The position numbers and the translations under genes are program-made. 64,000 nucleotides of DNA from Helicobacter canis (GTDB taxonomy: Bacteria; Campylobacterota; Campylobacteria; Campylobacterales; Helicobacteraceae): contig NZ_UGHV01000001.1 of assembly GCF_900451095.1 (NCBI RefSeq), positions 1,922,001 through 1,986,000 of the forward strand, given 5' to 3'. The notes beneath the pieces were generated by a model that saw only the letters and a program-made list of their open reading frames with translations, was not told the DNA's origin and searched no databases. Positions 51,166-61,403 of the stretch are shown here, in pieces (position 1 is the stretch's first letter; the number at the start of each line of letters is the position of its first letter).

Positions 51166-52479
51166 ATGCGCTCCACAATGTCTAAAAGCGCGAAATTTCA
51201 TAAAAGCATTGTATATATCCTAGCTCTTTACCTTGGCACAAGTATCGTGCTACTTGGCGTGATATGCTCTGTGATGTATCACAAAGGCTTGCAAAATCTC
51301 AAAGCCAGCCAAGTAGCACAAATGCGCGATGACTTTATGAAAATCGCCACGATCCTCTATGAGTATAACAATGTGCAAAAAGCTAAAAATGAGCTACAAA
51401 GCGCGATAGATACGCCATTTGCCCTAGTGGATTCTAGTGGAGTGATCCTACTTAGCACCATAGATGATGATCTCTCCACAATCACGCAGCACATTGCAAA
51501 AGAGCCGATTGCGCGCGTGGGAGAGAAGCTCTTTGTCGATCATCGATTTTTACGACATATCCCGCCACCTAGTCAAAAACTCCCAAAAAAGATCTTCCAC
51601 TATGTCGATAGCCTGCATATCCGCGTGATTTTGCAAGGCTACAATATCGATGATACCCTGCCCTTGCCATTTTTCTCACACCCTCCCACACAGCTAGATC
51701 TAGCATTTATTGATATACCCAAAGAAGTGCGCAAGCTAAAGGTAGAGATCTTGCTCTATTTTGCCATTGCTATCGTGCTTATGGGGATAATCGCCTACTA
51801 TCTTACGCGCCTAGCCCTCACACCCATACGAGAAAAAATCCAAGCCCTAGAACGCTTCATCAAAGACTCCACGCACGAGATCAACACCCCTCTTAGCGTG
51901 ATTCTAATGAGCGTGCAGACCTTTGATACTAGCAATCTTAGTGAGAGCAATCTCACCAAACTCCAGCATATCAAGCTCTCTGCCCAAAATCTCAACCACC
52001 TCTACCAGAATCTTATTTTCCTAAACTTCTATCAAGGCAAGGGCGTGCTACAAGAGATCAATATGCAAGGGCTTGTAGAGCGAAGGCTAGAGTATTTCAG
52101 CGCACTCTTTGCGCAAAAATCACTTACCATTACCAAAGACTTGTCCCCAGCACATCTATACGCAAACTATGATGAAATTGTCATTTTGCTTGATAATCTC
52201 CTAAGTAATGCGATGAAATACAACACAAAAGGCGGCAGCATTGGTATAAAACTCTGTAAGCTAGAATCCACTTTTACACTCATCATCACTGATAGCGGCT
52301 GCGGACTAGAATCTAGCCAGATAGAGCAGATTTTCACGCGCTACACGCGCTGCCACGAGAGTCAAGGCGGCTTTGGCATAGGGCTATGCCTTGTGAAAGA
52401 AATCGCCACGCGCTATGGGATAACTATTAGCGTGGAGAGTGAAGTGGGCAAGGGCACGCGATTTTGCTTATCGTGGTAA
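51166..52479 (+). CDS. Sensor histidine kinase
   Basis: 437 residues. Membrane helix about 15-38, periplasmic sensor about 39-193, helix about 194-215, then dimerisation and ATPase domains. Phospho-acceptor His-237 in DSTHEINTPLSVILMS; N box LLDNLLSNAMKYN; G1 ITDSGCGLE; G2 GGFGIGLCLVKEI. A 15-mer-derived LESTF sits inside the ATPase domain at 52261-52275 (KLESTFTLIITD), possibly an ancestral strand rather than an insertion. It forms a pair with the upstream regulator. Its signal is unknown. It ends overlapping a convergent glycosyltransferase gene by 12 bases. Confidence 0.9.
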   Translation: MRSTMSKSAKFHKSIVYILALYLGTSIVLLGVICSVMYHKGLQNLKASQVAQMRDDFMKIATILYEYNNVQKAKNELQSAIDTPFALVDSSGVILLSTIDDDLSTITQHIAKEPIARVGEKLFVDHRFLRHIPPPSQKLPKKIFHYVDSLHIRVILQGYNIDDTLPLPFFSHPPTQLDLAFIDIPKEVRKLKVEILLYFAIAIVLMGIIAYYLTRLALTPIREKIQALERFIKDSTHEINTPLSVILMSVQTFDTSNLSESNLTKLQHIKLSAQNLNHLYQNLIFLNFYQGKGVLQEINMQGLVERRLEYFSALFAQKSLTITKDLSPAHLYANYDEIVILLDNLLSNAMKYNTKGGSIGIKLCKLESTFTLIITDSGCGLESSQIEQIFTRYTRCHESQGGFGIGLCLVKEIATRYGITISVESEVGKGTRFCLSW

Positions 52480-53712
52480 TAGGGATTGTGGTAATAGGGA
52501 TTGAAGCATTGCAAAAGTGGATTCTATGATGGCAGATTCTTGGGATTTAGTGATATGGGCTAAAGGCTCTTTTATAATGCAATAGCGTTTGTCTTGGCTG
52601 CCCCAACGCTTCGTATCCTTGAGAGAGACTAGGGCGATACTTGGGGTGAAAAGATTTTCTGCTAAATGCAATGCCCCTGTGCTAGGCGTGATGATACAGC
52701 TCATCGACTCCAAAAATGCTGCGAGATTGTGGAGATCGCCTTGATTGTGGTAGATGATACAGCGATCTTGCAAGGTGCAAGAGTGCGTGGAGCTGTAGTC
52801 TTGCAGGGCTTTTTCTAGCAGTGCGTGTGTCTTGCCATAGGTGCAAATACAAGGGATACAATTAGGCAAAGCAGCGATTTTGTCAATAAGTGTGAGATAG
52901 CTCTCAAGGTGGAGCGTGTGTGAAGCCATTATGCTAAAGGGATTTACACAGACCAAGAAAAGCGGCGTTTGCGAGCTGCTTAGACTTAGGGCAAGGGGGC
53001 TAAGGGTTTGGCTGCTAGGTGTGTGGGCGCGGTGGGCTTTAGTGAAAGCGATTTTTGCTTGTAGATTGGCATTGTGATTAAAATCATCGCGAGAAAAACG
53101 CTTTAAGCTTTGTGCAAGAAAGGCTATCACGGAGTCTTTATCACTTGCTTTTACCCTAGAATCCGCAAAATCGATAGAATCAATCTTTGAATCAAATCGC
53201 ACCTTGTCAATCTTACGCGCTAGCAACAAAAACATTTCCCTGTGTGTAATGCTAGAATCTAGGAGCATTACAGGCGAAAATCTTGGGCGCAAAATATTTG
53301 CAAGCTTTGCCCTTGTGATAATGGTGCGTGCATTTGTAGAGGCAAAAAATCGCAGCTGCCACGCCTTGCAACTAAGCGAGAGCAAATACCTAGGCTGGTA
53401 GGCATTGATCCTTTCTCTATTGATAGCAGTAGTCAAGCTGCCTTCAAGCAGACAAAACTCATCGACAAAATCAAGCCCTTTAAGCAGCTCTTGCAAAACA
53501 TCGCGTGCAAACACCACCAAAGATGCGCGATAGATCCTCTTCATCGCTAAAAGCGCATCAAGGATAATCACATTATCCCCCAATCCATTCACACTATCGG
53601 CGTGGATAACAACAATGGTGTCTCCTTGAGTAGCTGGCTGGCACGGAAGATTATGATTATTAGATGAAGTGGTGGTAGGCTGGCTTGCAGTGGGCTTTGA
53701 TACATTTGACAT
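52468..53712 (-). CDS. GT9-family (heptosyltransferase-like) glycosyltransferase
   Basis: 414 residues. VIHADSVNGLGDNVIILDAL at the start and the C-terminal IITPSTGALHLAENLFTPSI match LPS heptosyltransferases (GT9), which add ADP-heptose to the inner core. The N-terminal ~28 residues are low complexity (Ser/Thr/Asn). A middle segment (residues about 180-250) is poorly conserved and Ser/Leu-rich. The end (IIESTFAMLQSLLPQSLLPR) includes a 15-mer copy and a short duplicated LLPQS stretch. The start has no strong ribosome site. It would use the product of the window's ADP-heptose operon. Confidence 0.8.
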   Translation of the reverse strand: MSNVSKPTASQPTTTSSNNHNLPCQPATQGDTIVVIHADSVNGLGDNVIILDALLAMKRIYRASLVVFARDVLQELLKGLDFVDEFCLLEGSLTTAINRERINAYQPRYLLSLSCKAWQLRFFASTNARTIITRAKLANILRPRFSPVMLLDSSITHREMFLLLARKIDKVRFDSKIDSIDFADSRVKASDKDSVIAFLAQSLKRFSRDDFNHNANLQAKIAFTKAHRAHTPSSQTLSPLALSLSSSQTPLFLVCVNPFSIMASHTLHLESYLTLIDKIAALPNCIPCICTYGKTHALLEKALQDYSSTHSCTLQDRCIIYHNQGDLHNLAAFLESMSCIITPSTGALHLAENLFTPSIALVSLKDTKRWGSQDKRYCIIKEPLAHITKSQESAIIESTFAMLQSLLPQSLLPR

Positions 53713-53761
53713 AGAGAATCTTTAGAGTGAATTAGCTAGAATCAAACCGCCAAAATCAAGC

Positions 53762-53838
53762 TGGCGCACCCAAGAGGATTTGAACCTCTGACCTACGGCT
53801 TAGAAGGCCGTTGCTCTATCCAGCTGAGCTATGGGCGC
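53762..53838 (-). tRNA. tRNA-Arg (anticodon UCU)
   Basis: 77 nt. Acceptor GCGCCCA pairs with TGGGTGC, then discriminator G and an encoded CCA. The anticodon stem-loop is ACGGC-CTTCTAA-GCCGT, so the anticodon is UCU (reads AGA/AGG). D and T loops are normal. First of four clustered tRNAs, all on the minus strand. Confidence 0.96.
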
Positions 53839-53846
53839 AGGCTAGG

Positions 53847-53923
53847 TGGTGCGCCCGAAGGGAGTCGAACCCCTAACCCCCAGATCCGAAGTCTGGTGCT
53901 CTATCCAATTGAGCTACGAACGC
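53847..53923 (-). tRNA. tRNA-Arg (anticodon UCG)
   Basis: 77 nt. Acceptor GCGTTCG pairs with CGGGCGC (two G-U pairs), discriminator A, encoded CCA. Anticodon stem-loop CCAGA-CTTCGGA-TCTGG, so the anticodon is UCG, reading CGA-type arginine codons. Confidence 0.96.
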
Positions 53924-53931
53924 ACAAAGTA

Positions 53932-54009
53932 TGGGGTGGATGATGGGGCTCGAACCCACGACCCTCAGTGCCACAAACTGATGCTCTAACCAACTGAGCT
54001 ACACCCACC
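53932..54009 (-). tRNA. tRNA-His (anticodon GUG)
   Basis: Acceptor GTGGGTG pairs with CATCCAC. The extra 5' G(-1), typical of histidine tRNAs, faces C73, and CCA is encoded. Anticodon stem-loop TCAGT-TTGTGGC-ACTGA, anticodon GUG. Confidence 0.96.
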
Positions 54010-54050
54010 ATAAGAAAATATCAAAAAGAAGAAAAATAAGCTTCCCAAAA

Positions 54051-54128
54051 TGGTCGGGGCGAAAGGATTCGAACCTTCGACCCCTTGGTCCCAAACCAAG
54101 TACTCTAACCAGACTGAGCTACGCCCCG
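54051..54128 (-). tRNA. tRNA-Pro (anticodon UGG)
   Basis: 78 nt. Acceptor CGGGGCG pairs with CGCCCCG, discriminator A, encoded CCA. Anticodon stem-loop CTTGG-TTTGGGA-CCAAG, anticodon UGG. Confidence 0.96.
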
Positions 54129-54193
54129 ATTACTCGATACCCAAACATTTTAGAAACGCAGATTATAGCTAAAGGCTATAAAAAATGTCAAGA

Positions 54194-55384
54194 TCACGAC
54201 CTTAAGCTAGCACCTTTGTAAAAGAAAAATACAGCCGCTAGTCCATACAGCACAAAACCCATAATCACAAACATCTCAATAAGCCCAAAGGCTTTAACAA
54301 TAGGCTGGGTGAGAAAAGGCGAGCAAAACTGCCCCATAAACAAAAAGCTCGCCAAAAATCCATACGCTTTAGGACGCTCACTATCACTTGCTAGCATATA
54401 GAGCCACGAGCTATTATTGATAAGCATTAGCCCAAGCCCTGCGCCTATGCACATAAGCGCAAAAAGCAGTGAAATATAGTTGTGAAAAAAGCCGATGATA
54501 AATAGCCCTGTCCCTATAAGCATAAGCGCGACAGATGCAATATGTTTGATAGAAAGAAACGCACGCACGCGGTTATACATTAGGCTGAAAAACGCCATAG
54601 CCAAACTTGTGCTTGCCATAGAAATACCGATTTGAGAATTGGGCTTTTCTAAGATATGGGAGATAAAAAATGGGATTTGCGTAGGCACGACATTAAACAT
54701 CATCATCGCAAAAAACCCTAGAAAATACACAGGGGCAAATTTATACAGCCAAGCACCCATAGCACGCAGGCGTTGCACAAAAGAGTCGTGTGAGACCTTT
54801 GGGGCTTGTGGGATAGCGCGTGGCTCAAAGAGTGCGAATTTAACATAGAGCAGGATAAAAATCCCGCCCAGATAGGCAAGAAATGGAAATCTCCAGCTAA
54901 TTTCTGCAAGCACACCTCCACCTACAAGAAATATCGCCCCGCCAATTGCCATAGCAAAATTCTGCGTGCTAAGGACCTTTTCTCTCGCCCTACCTTTGTA
55001 ATAATCCCCTATAAGCACGCCCACACCTGTGGCTAAAAATGCCGTGGCGACCCCTAAGAAAAAGCGCGATACAAGCAAGGCATAAAGATTATCTAGCATA
55101 AAGCCACTTGCCCCCGCCACACTCCATAGCAACAATGCAGCAAAGATGACAGGAAGCCTTTTATATGCCGCATAGACAAATCCGGCTAGAGGTGAGAAAA
55201 TCATAATCGATAGTGCTGGCAGCGTTAAAATAAGCTTAGAGAGCATATCTGCGTGTGGCGTGCTGGCAAAATGCGCTTCAAGCTCAGGCAAACTTGGCGC
55301 GATGATAGTAGGACCAAGCACAGTGGTAGAAGCGATAGCAAAAATGGCAAGCCTAGTAACTAGCGATGAATTCTGTGATGTCAT
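54194..55384 (-). CDS. MFS drug-resistance-type transporter
   Basis: 396 residues with about 12 membrane helices. N-terminal TTVLGPTIIAPSLPELEAHF and LLVSRFFLGVATAFLATGVG, and the basic loop RAREKVL after helix 4, fit the DHA1 (multidrug/sugar efflux) branch of the major facilitator superfamily. The substrate is unknown. A start at 55453 is open, but GGAGAT four bases before the ATG at 55384 and the family N terminus favour the shorter form. It lies downstream of the fucosyltransferase on the same strand. Confidence 0.87.
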   Translation of the reverse strand: MTSQNSSLVTRLAIFAIASTTVLGPTIIAPSLPELEAHFASTPHADMLSKLILTLPALSIMIFSPLAGFVYAAYKRLPVIFAALLLWSVAGASGFMLDNLYALLVSRFFLGVATAFLATGVGVLIGDYYKGRAREKVLSTQNFAMAIGGAIFLVGGGVLAEISWRFPFLAYLGGIFILLYVKFALFEPRAIPQAPKVSHDSFVQRLRAMGAWLYKFAPVYFLGFFAMMMFNVVPTQIPFFISHILEKPNSQIGISMASTSLAMAFFSLMYNRVRAFLSIKHIASVALMLIGTGLFIIGFFHNYISLLFALMCIGAGLGLMLINNSSWLYMLASDSERPKAYGFLASFLFMGQFCSPFLTQPIVKAFGLIEMFVIMGFVLYGLAAVFFFYKGASLRS

Positions 55385-55537
55385 AATATCTCCATAAAAT
55401 TTCAAATAAGCATTAAAGTAAGCTGCATTGATATATGTGGTGTAAGAAAACATTGTAGCAAATTCTTAATAAAATAAAACAGATTGATGAGCTAGGCTAG
55501 AATCCAACTCTTGCCATAGGCAATAAGCCCCTAGATA

Positions 55538-56565
55538 CTAGCACACTTGATTACCCCAAGTAGGATTTAGCACGATCCAATCATCAGGCATTATATTGAT
55601 CGTGCAATCAGGCTCATCAAGCAAATGTATGCTAGGCATTATGACTATTTTATGGGGATTTTCTATAAGATAGGCAGCCCACCAGCTAAAAGTGCTATTA
55701 GCAGTGATGGCGTGCTGGCAACTGCGCATAAGCATTAGCTCTTGTGTGGGATTGCTCTCGTCATTATTATCAATAAAGCTAAAAGAACATCCAGCATACA
55801 CATCACGATCTAATAGCCCTAAAAACTCTTGCTTGCACCACGCAATATCATTGCTAAATACAAAAAAATGCACCCCGCCACCAAGAGCCTTAAGCACTTG
55901 GGTAATGGCACATTCATAATACGCCTTTCCTAGCTCAAGATATTGCCACAAACGCAAGTAATCCCCTCTTCTAATGTGGATAAAAGTTGCATTAGGCGTG
56001 GCTTGTATTTGGGCTTGTAGATTGCGGTTTGCTGGCGTTAGGGGACAAGTGAAGTCTCTACGCAAAATCTCTTTTAATCCCTTGATATAAGAGAGATTTC
56101 CATAGTATCCAAACACGCGAGTATCGCTTGTGATAGAGTGCAGTGGTATGGCTTCACCTAATTTGGCTTCTGTGATTGTGGATTTATAGGGGTGAGCTTT
56201 GCGATTGCTTGGCAGCAATGCTTGTAGAATCTGGTAAAGGGGCTTTGGCGCAATACGCATAAACTTATGATATATACGAAAAAACCAAAACCACCTATCA
56301 CATCCATAAAAGTGAGCAAAAAGCTCAGGCTTAGACAAAATAGGCAGTGTGATAGCAAAATGCGCTAATTCTAGATCGCGCGTATCTTGCCCCCCCCCCC
56401 CCCGATTCCAGCGGAAGCGTTGGCTAGCCCAAAGGCTTCTTTGGATTCTGGGAGAAAATGCGTCGCCTCTAGTGCCACTGCAAAGCCTTTGGATTCTAGA
56501 AATTTGGCAAAGGCGTATTGAAACATTTGATTTCCAAGTCCTCCGCACAAATAGATAGTAACCAT
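55538..56565 (-). CDS. futC: Alpha-1,2-fucosyltransferase (GT11), phase-off through a G14 tract
   Basis: From ATG 56565 the N terminus reads YLCGGLGNQMFQYAFAKFLE, the GT11 nucleotide-sugar signature. At codon ~52 a G14 tract (56390-56403) shifts the frame, giving a 64-residue product. The second frame then runs open to 55538 with FIHIRRGDYLR (GT11 motif), QELMLMRSCQHAITANSTFS and WWAAYLIENP. Tract lengths of 12 or 15 G would join the halves into about 341-342 residues. In H. pylori the homologous futC switches the same way and makes Lewis Y/H-type antigen. Here OFF. It is 22 bp after frdB, so expression could ride on the frd operon. Confidence 0.9.
56390..56403. repeat. C14/G14 homopolymer tract, frame switch of the fucosyltransferase
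   Basis: Fourteen C on the + strand, fourteen G on the coding strand. It is the longest G/C homopolymer in the window and lies exactly at the frame change between the two GT11 halves. Confidence 0.95.
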
Positions 56566-56587
56566 CGCTTGCCTTTTATCCTTATCC

Positions 56588-57319
56588 CTATTTCGCGCCT
56601 ACGGCTACCATTTTGCGGCGCAAATAGGCGATTTTGCTTTGAAGGGGGAGATTTTTAGGACAAGTATCGTGGCAGGCGATAAGACTCATACAGCCGAACA
56701 CGCCATCATCATTGCCCACTAGCTCGTAGAAATCTTCATCACTGCGTTTATCGTGGGAGTCGATCATAAAGCGCACGATTCTATTCATACCAGCTGCACC
56801 GACAAAATCTTCGCGCATAAGCTTGGTCGCACAGCTTGCGATACAGCAACCACACTCAATGCAGCGATCTAGCTCAAACACATCTTGCGCTTCTTGCGGA
56901 TCGATAGGCTTCTCAAGCTTGGAAATATCTGTCTCCTCATTGCTATGCACCCAGCTCTCCACGCGCTTTGTCATACCGGCAAACCACTCGCCCGTATTGA
57001 CACTTAGATCCTTGATAAGCTTGAATGCAGGCAGAGGCATAAGCGTGATAGTATCGGGGAAGTCTTTTGTCAGCGTGCGGCAGGCAAGCCTTGGGCGACC
57101 ATTGATCATCATCGAGCAGCTACCGCAAATCCCAGCACGGCAGACAAAATCAAAGCTTAGATCTGGATCTTGATTTTCACGGATAAGATTTAGCGCGATG
57201 AAAATCGTCATAGAATCCGTTTCTTCGATCTTATACTCAGCAAAGTGTGGCTTTGACACTGCGCTATGCGGATCAAACTTCAAAGCACGAATAGTAAGTG
57301 TTCTTCCTTTTGCTTCCAT
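56588..57319 (-). CDS. frdB: Fumarate reductase iron-sulfur subunit
   Basis: 243 residues. N-terminal [2Fe-2S] domain with [20 protein letters not shown], and C-terminal clusters with [13 protein letters not shown] and [11 protein letters not shown]. It passes electrons from the heme subunit FrdC to FAD in FrdA, for anaerobic fumarate respiration on the cytoplasmic side of the inner membrane. The ATG overlaps the frdA stop (TAATG), indicating coupling. Last of the frdC-frdA-frdB operon. Confidence 0.96.
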   Translation of the reverse strand: MEAKGRTLTIRALKFDPHSAVSKPHFAEYKIEETDSMTIFIALNLIRENQDPDLSFDFVCRAGICGSCSMMINGRPRLACRTLTKDFPDTITLMPLPAFKLIKDLSVNTGEWFAGMTKRVESWVHSNEETDISKLEKPIDPQEAQDVFELDRCIECGCCIASCATKLMREDFVGAAGMNRIVRFMIDSHDKRSDEDFYELVGNDDGVFGCMSLIACHDTCPKNLPLQSKIAYLRRKMVAVGAK

Positions 57320-59289
57320 TATTTATCTCCTAGTCGTTGATTTTTTTCTTTATACTTGGGCTGCAAGTCAAAGTCCATAAGAGCCTGTTGTAGCTCATAG
57401 CGATCGCCGCCACGCGCTTGCACCTCTTGGGTGATTTTATCAATCTCGGCTTGGCGTTTGGCAGAAAGGGGATTTTCAATAATCATACCCTTTGCCCCAT
57501 AGCCACGGAATCCGGGCGCGATCTCCATAGACATAATATCTAGGTTTTCATAGGAGAGTGTGGGTAGTGTTTGTGTATCGCTCTCCCACGAAGCAAGTGT
57601 GCGCTTTAGCCATTTTTCATCATCGCGTTTTGGATAGTCTTCACGCGTATGTGCGCCTCTAGATTCTGTGCGATTAAGCGCACCAAGAGCCACACAAAGG
57701 GCGAGCTTGATCATTTTAGGCACGCGATAGGCGTCCTCTAGCTCGGGGTTGTTATGGAGCTTTTTGTTTTTGATACCGATGTTTTTGCTTCGTTTGTAGA
57801 TTTCTTCCAAACGAGCAACAGCATCTTCTAGCCCCTTGCCATCGCGGAAAATCCCTACATCTTCTTCCATAATGTCTTTCATCGCGTTTTTAAGCTCATA
57901 GACATTTTCGTGTCCGCTATTATTGACAAGAGATTCTAGGTAAGCTTGCTCTTTGGCGACAAACTGCTCAATCACAGAAGTTTGCAAGTCCATTTTCGCT
58001 TGCTCACAATGCTGCGCAAAATAATCCCCAATAATCATACCGCTAACCACTGCTTCACTCACAGAGTTCCCACCTAAGCGATTAAAGCCGTGCATATCCC
58101 AGCACGCTGCTTCACCAGCGGCAAAAAGCCCTGCAAGTGCAGTGTGTCCTTGATAATTTGTGCGGATACCGCCCATAGAATAGTGCTGCATAGGCTTCAC
58201 AGGCGCCCATTTCTCCGCTGGGTCAATCCCTGCAAACACTTGGCAGATCTCTTGCACATCGCGTAAGTTGCGCTCGATATGCTCTCTCCCAAGGATTGAA
58301 ATATCAAGCCACAAATGCTCTCCATACGCAGACTTCACACCCTTGCCCTCTCTAATCCTTTGGATCATACGGCGAGAGACGACATCGCGACTTGCAAGCT
58401 CCTTTTTCTCCGGCTCATAATCAGGCATAAAGCGATAGCCATCGACATCGCGCAAGATCCCGCCATCACCGCGGCAGCCCTCTGTGAGCAAGATCCCACT
58501 AGGGAAAAGTGGCGTTGGGTGGAACTGCACTGCTTCCATATTGCCAAGCTTTGCTACTCCTGTCTCCATTGCAATAGCAAGCCCAATACCCTCGCAAATC
58601 ACGGCATTTGTGGTGTTTTTGTAGATCCTGCCATAGCCACCTGTGGCGATAAGCGTGCCTTTTGCCACATAGGCGATAAGCTCGCCTGTGATGAGATCGC
58701 GCACGACAGCCCCATAGCAGATCCCATCTTTGTGAATTAAGCGCAAGGCTTCTTTGCGGTCTTGTATATCTACGCCGTGTTTATAGGCTTCATTTGCCAC
58801 AGCGTAGAGCATAGAATGCCCCGTGGCATCAGCGGTGTAGCAGGTGCGCCACTTTTTTGTCCCACCAAAGTCGCGAGAGTGGATATAGCCGTGGCGGAAG
58901 TCTTCTTCTGTGATAGTGGTCTTTTGCGCGTTAATGACGGCGGTGCGATCGCCTTTTTGGATTCTAGTCCAAGCCACTCCCCACGAAGCAAGCTCTCTAA
59001 TCGCCTTAGGCGCAGTGGTAACAAACATTCTAGCTACCTTTTGATCACAGCCCCAATCGCTTCCTTTAACAGTGTCTGCAAAGTGCAGGTCTTCATTATC
59101 CCCATCGCTCATTTTTGAATTACCAAGACTTGCTTGCATACCGCCTTGTGCTGCTGCCGAGTGGCTGCGCTTGACAGGCACAAGAGATAGCACGATTGTG
59201 CTTAAGCCCTTTTGCTTTGTCGCAATAGAGGCGCGAAGCCCAGCCAAACCGCCGCCGATAATTAACGCATCTGAATATACTACTTTCAT
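57319..59289 (-). CDS. frdA: Fumarate reductase flavoprotein subunit
   Basis: 656 residues. Dinucleotide fold [20 protein letters not shown], the covalent-FAD histidine region [16 protein letters not shown], substrate site [21 protein letters not shown] and catalytic [10 protein letters not shown]. The C-terminal [12 protein letters not shown] and the [20 protein letters not shown] tail are typical of the Wolinella/Helicobacter enzyme. Reduces fumarate to succinate with menaquinol electrons. Starts one base before the end of frdC's stop region with GGAGAGTAG upstream. Confidence 0.97.
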   Translation of the reverse strand: MKVVYSDALIIGGGLAGLRASIATKQKGLSTIVLSLVPVKRSHSAAAQGGMQASLGNSKMSDGDNEDLHFADTVKGSDWGCDQKVARMFVTTAPKAIRELASWGVAWTRIQKGDRTAVINAQKTTITEEDFRHGYIHSRDFGGTKKWRTCYTADATGHSMLYAVANEAYKHGVDIQDRKEALRLIHKDGICYGAVVRDLITGELIAYVAKGTLIATGGYGRIYKNTTNAVICEGIGLAIAMETGVAKLGNMEAVQFHPTPLFPSGILLTEGCRGDGGILRDVDGYRFMPDYEPEKKELASRDVVSRRMIQRIREGKGVKSAYGEHLWLDISILGREHIERNLRDVQEICQVFAGIDPAEKWAPVKPMQHYSMGGIRTNYQGHTALAGLFAAGEAACWDMHGFNRLGGNSVSEAVVSGMIIGDYFAQHCEQAKMDLQTSVIEQFVAKEQAYLESLVNNSGHENVYELKNAMKDIMEEDVGIFRDGKGLEDAVARLEEIYKRSKNIGIKNKKLHNNPELEDAYRVPKMIKLALCVALGALNRTESRGAHTREDYPKRDDEKWLKRTLASWESDTQTLPTLSYENLDIMSMEIAPGFRGYGAKGMIIENPLSAKRQAEIDKITQEVQARGGDRYELQQALMDFDLQPKYKEKNQRLGDK

Positions 59290-60060
59290 CTACTCTCCTT
59301 TTCCTTTTGTGGCTACATCAACTGCGCGATAATGCTCTATGCCCTTGCTAGAATCCAGCCCTTGACCGATTTTGATATATGCAGCATAGGAGCAAAGCCC
59401 AAGCACGATACAAAACACCGATAACGCCCACTTAACACGGCGAAGATTTTGTATGCCAAGCTTCTCAAACCAACCCCATTTGATACAGAGGCGATAGAGT
59501 CCAATCGAGCCGTGTAGCTCCACAGCAAAAAGCAAAAATATATATAAAAGCCAGTAATTTTGATGCACAAAGCGGAATGATGAGGCAAGTGGTCCTATGT
59601 GTTCAGGCTGGGTAAGGTTGGTAAAAAGATGAGGCATCGCTAGGAAAAACATCGCAAACCCTGTGGCAGCTTGGATCACCCACAAACTTGTGTCGCCGTG
59701 TTTCATCAGCTTTTTATGCGTTTTTAGCGCGATAAATTGACGATAATTGACAGGAAACTTGCGCAATGCCAAAAATGCGTGCGCGACAAAGGCTACAATC
59801 ACCACTGCCGCCACAATCGACACCAAAAACGGCTGCCCCTCATCACCAAAGATGAAACTTCCTTCAAAGAATGTCGTTACTGCAAACATCGCCTCTTGGC
59901 TAACCAAAATGCTAGATACAAACAGCAAATGCGCGAGCATAAATAATGCCAAGAAAAGCCCCGTAGCACTCTGCCAAAAATCTAGCCGAGCAGGCATTTT
60001 GCTCTTTTTTCTCTCCTTTGTTACACCTGTGTAACTTTCAATGATCTTGTCTTCTTGCAT
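59290..60060 (-). CDS. frdC: Fumarate reductase diheme cytochrome b subunit
   Basis: 256 residues, five membrane helices. Candidate heme-ligand histidines near 43 (LAHLLF), 93 (AHAFLALR), 143 (PHLFTNL) and 182 (ELHGSIGLYR) match the four ligands of the Wolinella succinogenes-type subunit, which oxidises menaquinol. The first gene of the operon; AAGGAGATTCA precedes the ATG. The C-terminal tail contains a short LDSSKG patch. A 154-bp gap to tsaD probably holds the promoter. Confidence 0.95.
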   Translation of the reverse strand: MQEDKIIESYTGVTKERKKSKMPARLDFWQSATGLFLALFMLAHLLFVSSILVSQEAMFAVTTFFEGSFIFGDEGQPFLVSIVAAVVIVAFVAHAFLALRKFPVNYRQFIALKTHKKLMKHGDTSLWVIQAATGFAMFFLAMPHLFTNLTQPEHIGPLASSFRFVHQNYWLLYIFLLFAVELHGSIGLYRLCIKWGWFEKLGIQNLRRVKWALSVFCIVLGLCSYAAYIKIGQGLDSSKGIEHYRAVDVATKGKGE

Positions 60061-60214
60061 TGAATCTCCTTAAGTGTGTTCGCCCTAGATTCTAGGGTTG
60101 TGCGTGAATTATAATCTATTTATAAGCAAAAATACCTAAAAAATGAGAAATTTAAGTCTATGATTACATTGCCAATTGTGTGGTAATGACTCTTGTGTAA
60201 AATCCCAAGAACCA

Positions 60215-61285
60215 TTAGAGAGTGCGAAGATAATTGGTCGTGCTACGCGGGCTTACTTCTTGAGCGATTGAGTCTGCAAATGCTCCCTTTTGCCACTCTG
60301 GGATCGCAGCACGCCCTATCATCGCAGCATTATCAGCGCAAAACTCTAGCGGTGCTAGATGCAGTCTAAGTCCAAAGCGCGTGCAAAGTCGCTCTATCTC
60401 AGCGCGCAAGCTTGCATTACTACTCGCCCCACCTACAATGGCAAAATCACGGATACCATCATTATTTTTATGCTTGAGATATTTTTCTACTTGATTGCTA
60501 ATATGAGCTATGGCAGCTTTTTGAAACGATGCGCACACCAATGCTTTATCACTCTCATTGAGACTAGAATCCACTTTTAGCCTAGAATCCACTTTGCTAG
60601 GATCGTGGCTTGATAGAGATTCTATGAGCAATCGCGTGGCATTTTTAAGCCCAGAGAAGCTAAATCCGTGCTTGTCTTTTAGCGGGAGGGGGAGAGAGTG
60701 GATTCTAGTGGTGGGCGATAGCTTAGAGGCATAGGATTCTATAATAGGTCCGCCCGGATAGCCAAGGGAGAGCATTTTAGCGACTTTATCAAAGCTTTCA
60801 CCAAAGCTATCATCTAGACTTTGAGCGATGATCAAAAACTCTTCTTCACTGCGTGCTTGCATAATCTGCGTATGCCCGCCAGATACAAGCAACACACTCA
60901 TAGGAAAAATAGCTTCACGCTGATTGATAAAAAGTGAGTAAAAATGCCCGATTAGGTGGTTGATAGCAATAAGTGGGATACGCAAGCTTAGAGCAAGAAG
61001 CTTTGCCATCATTAGCCCTTCAATAAGACTCACAGACAACCCCGGCTCTGTGGTGATCGCCACTGCTTTAAGGCGCGTAAAATCCCCTAGCTCGCCCTTT
61101 AGTATAGCTAGAATCTCTGGCAGTCCCTTTGTATGCAGCCTTGAGGCAATCTCTGGCACAACGCCACCATACACACTATGCGCACTATCTTGTGAAATTT
61201 TATGGTGGAATACAAGCTTGGCACTTGCTATGTCTGTGAGAGCAAGTGAGCTATCATCACAGCTACTTTCTATGCTTAAAAGCAT
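60215..61285 (-). CDS. tsaD: tRNA threonylcarbamoyladenosine (t6A) transferase TsaD
   Basis: Universal enzyme for t6A37 of ANN-decoding tRNAs, with TsaB/E partners. Motifs: LSIESSCDDSSLAL, VPEIASRLHTKGLPEI, the metal-binding HLIGHFYSLF, VSGGHTQIM and DFAIVGGASSNASLRAEI. 356 residues, about 15-20 more than usual. The extra includes two 15-mer copies near 60567-60597 (translated KVDSRLKVDSS) between the SLSSHDPS and NESDKALVCASF stretches. A GTG at 61291 is possible, but AAGGAG spaced five bases before the ATG at 61285 is preferred. Divergent from the yceI-like gene. Confidence 0.94.
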   Translation of the reverse strand: MLLSIESSCDDSSLALTDIASAKLVFHHKISQDSAHSVYGGVVPEIASRLHTKGLPEILAILKGELGDFTRLKAVAITTEPGLSVSLIEGLMMAKLLALSLRIPLIAINHLIGHFYSLFINQREAIFPMSVLLVSGGHTQIMQARSEEEFLIIAQSLDDSFGESFDKVAKMLSLGYPGGPIIESYASKLSPTTRIHSLPLPLKDKHGFSFSGLKNATRLLIESLSSHDPSKVDSRLKVDSSLNESDKALVCASFQKAAIAHISNQVEKYLKHKNNDGIRDFAIVGGASSNASLRAEIERLCTRFGLRLHLAPLEFCADNAAMIGRAAIPEWQKGAFADSIAQEVSPRSTTNYLRTL

Positions 61286-61403
61286 TGCCACTCCTTATAG
61301 TAAAATACAATTATACAAAGAATCAGCGCGTATTAACATTTGCGCGTTAGAATCTACGGCACCGGACTTTAGATCTGGTGCAATCCCACAATGAAGGACA
61401 TTT

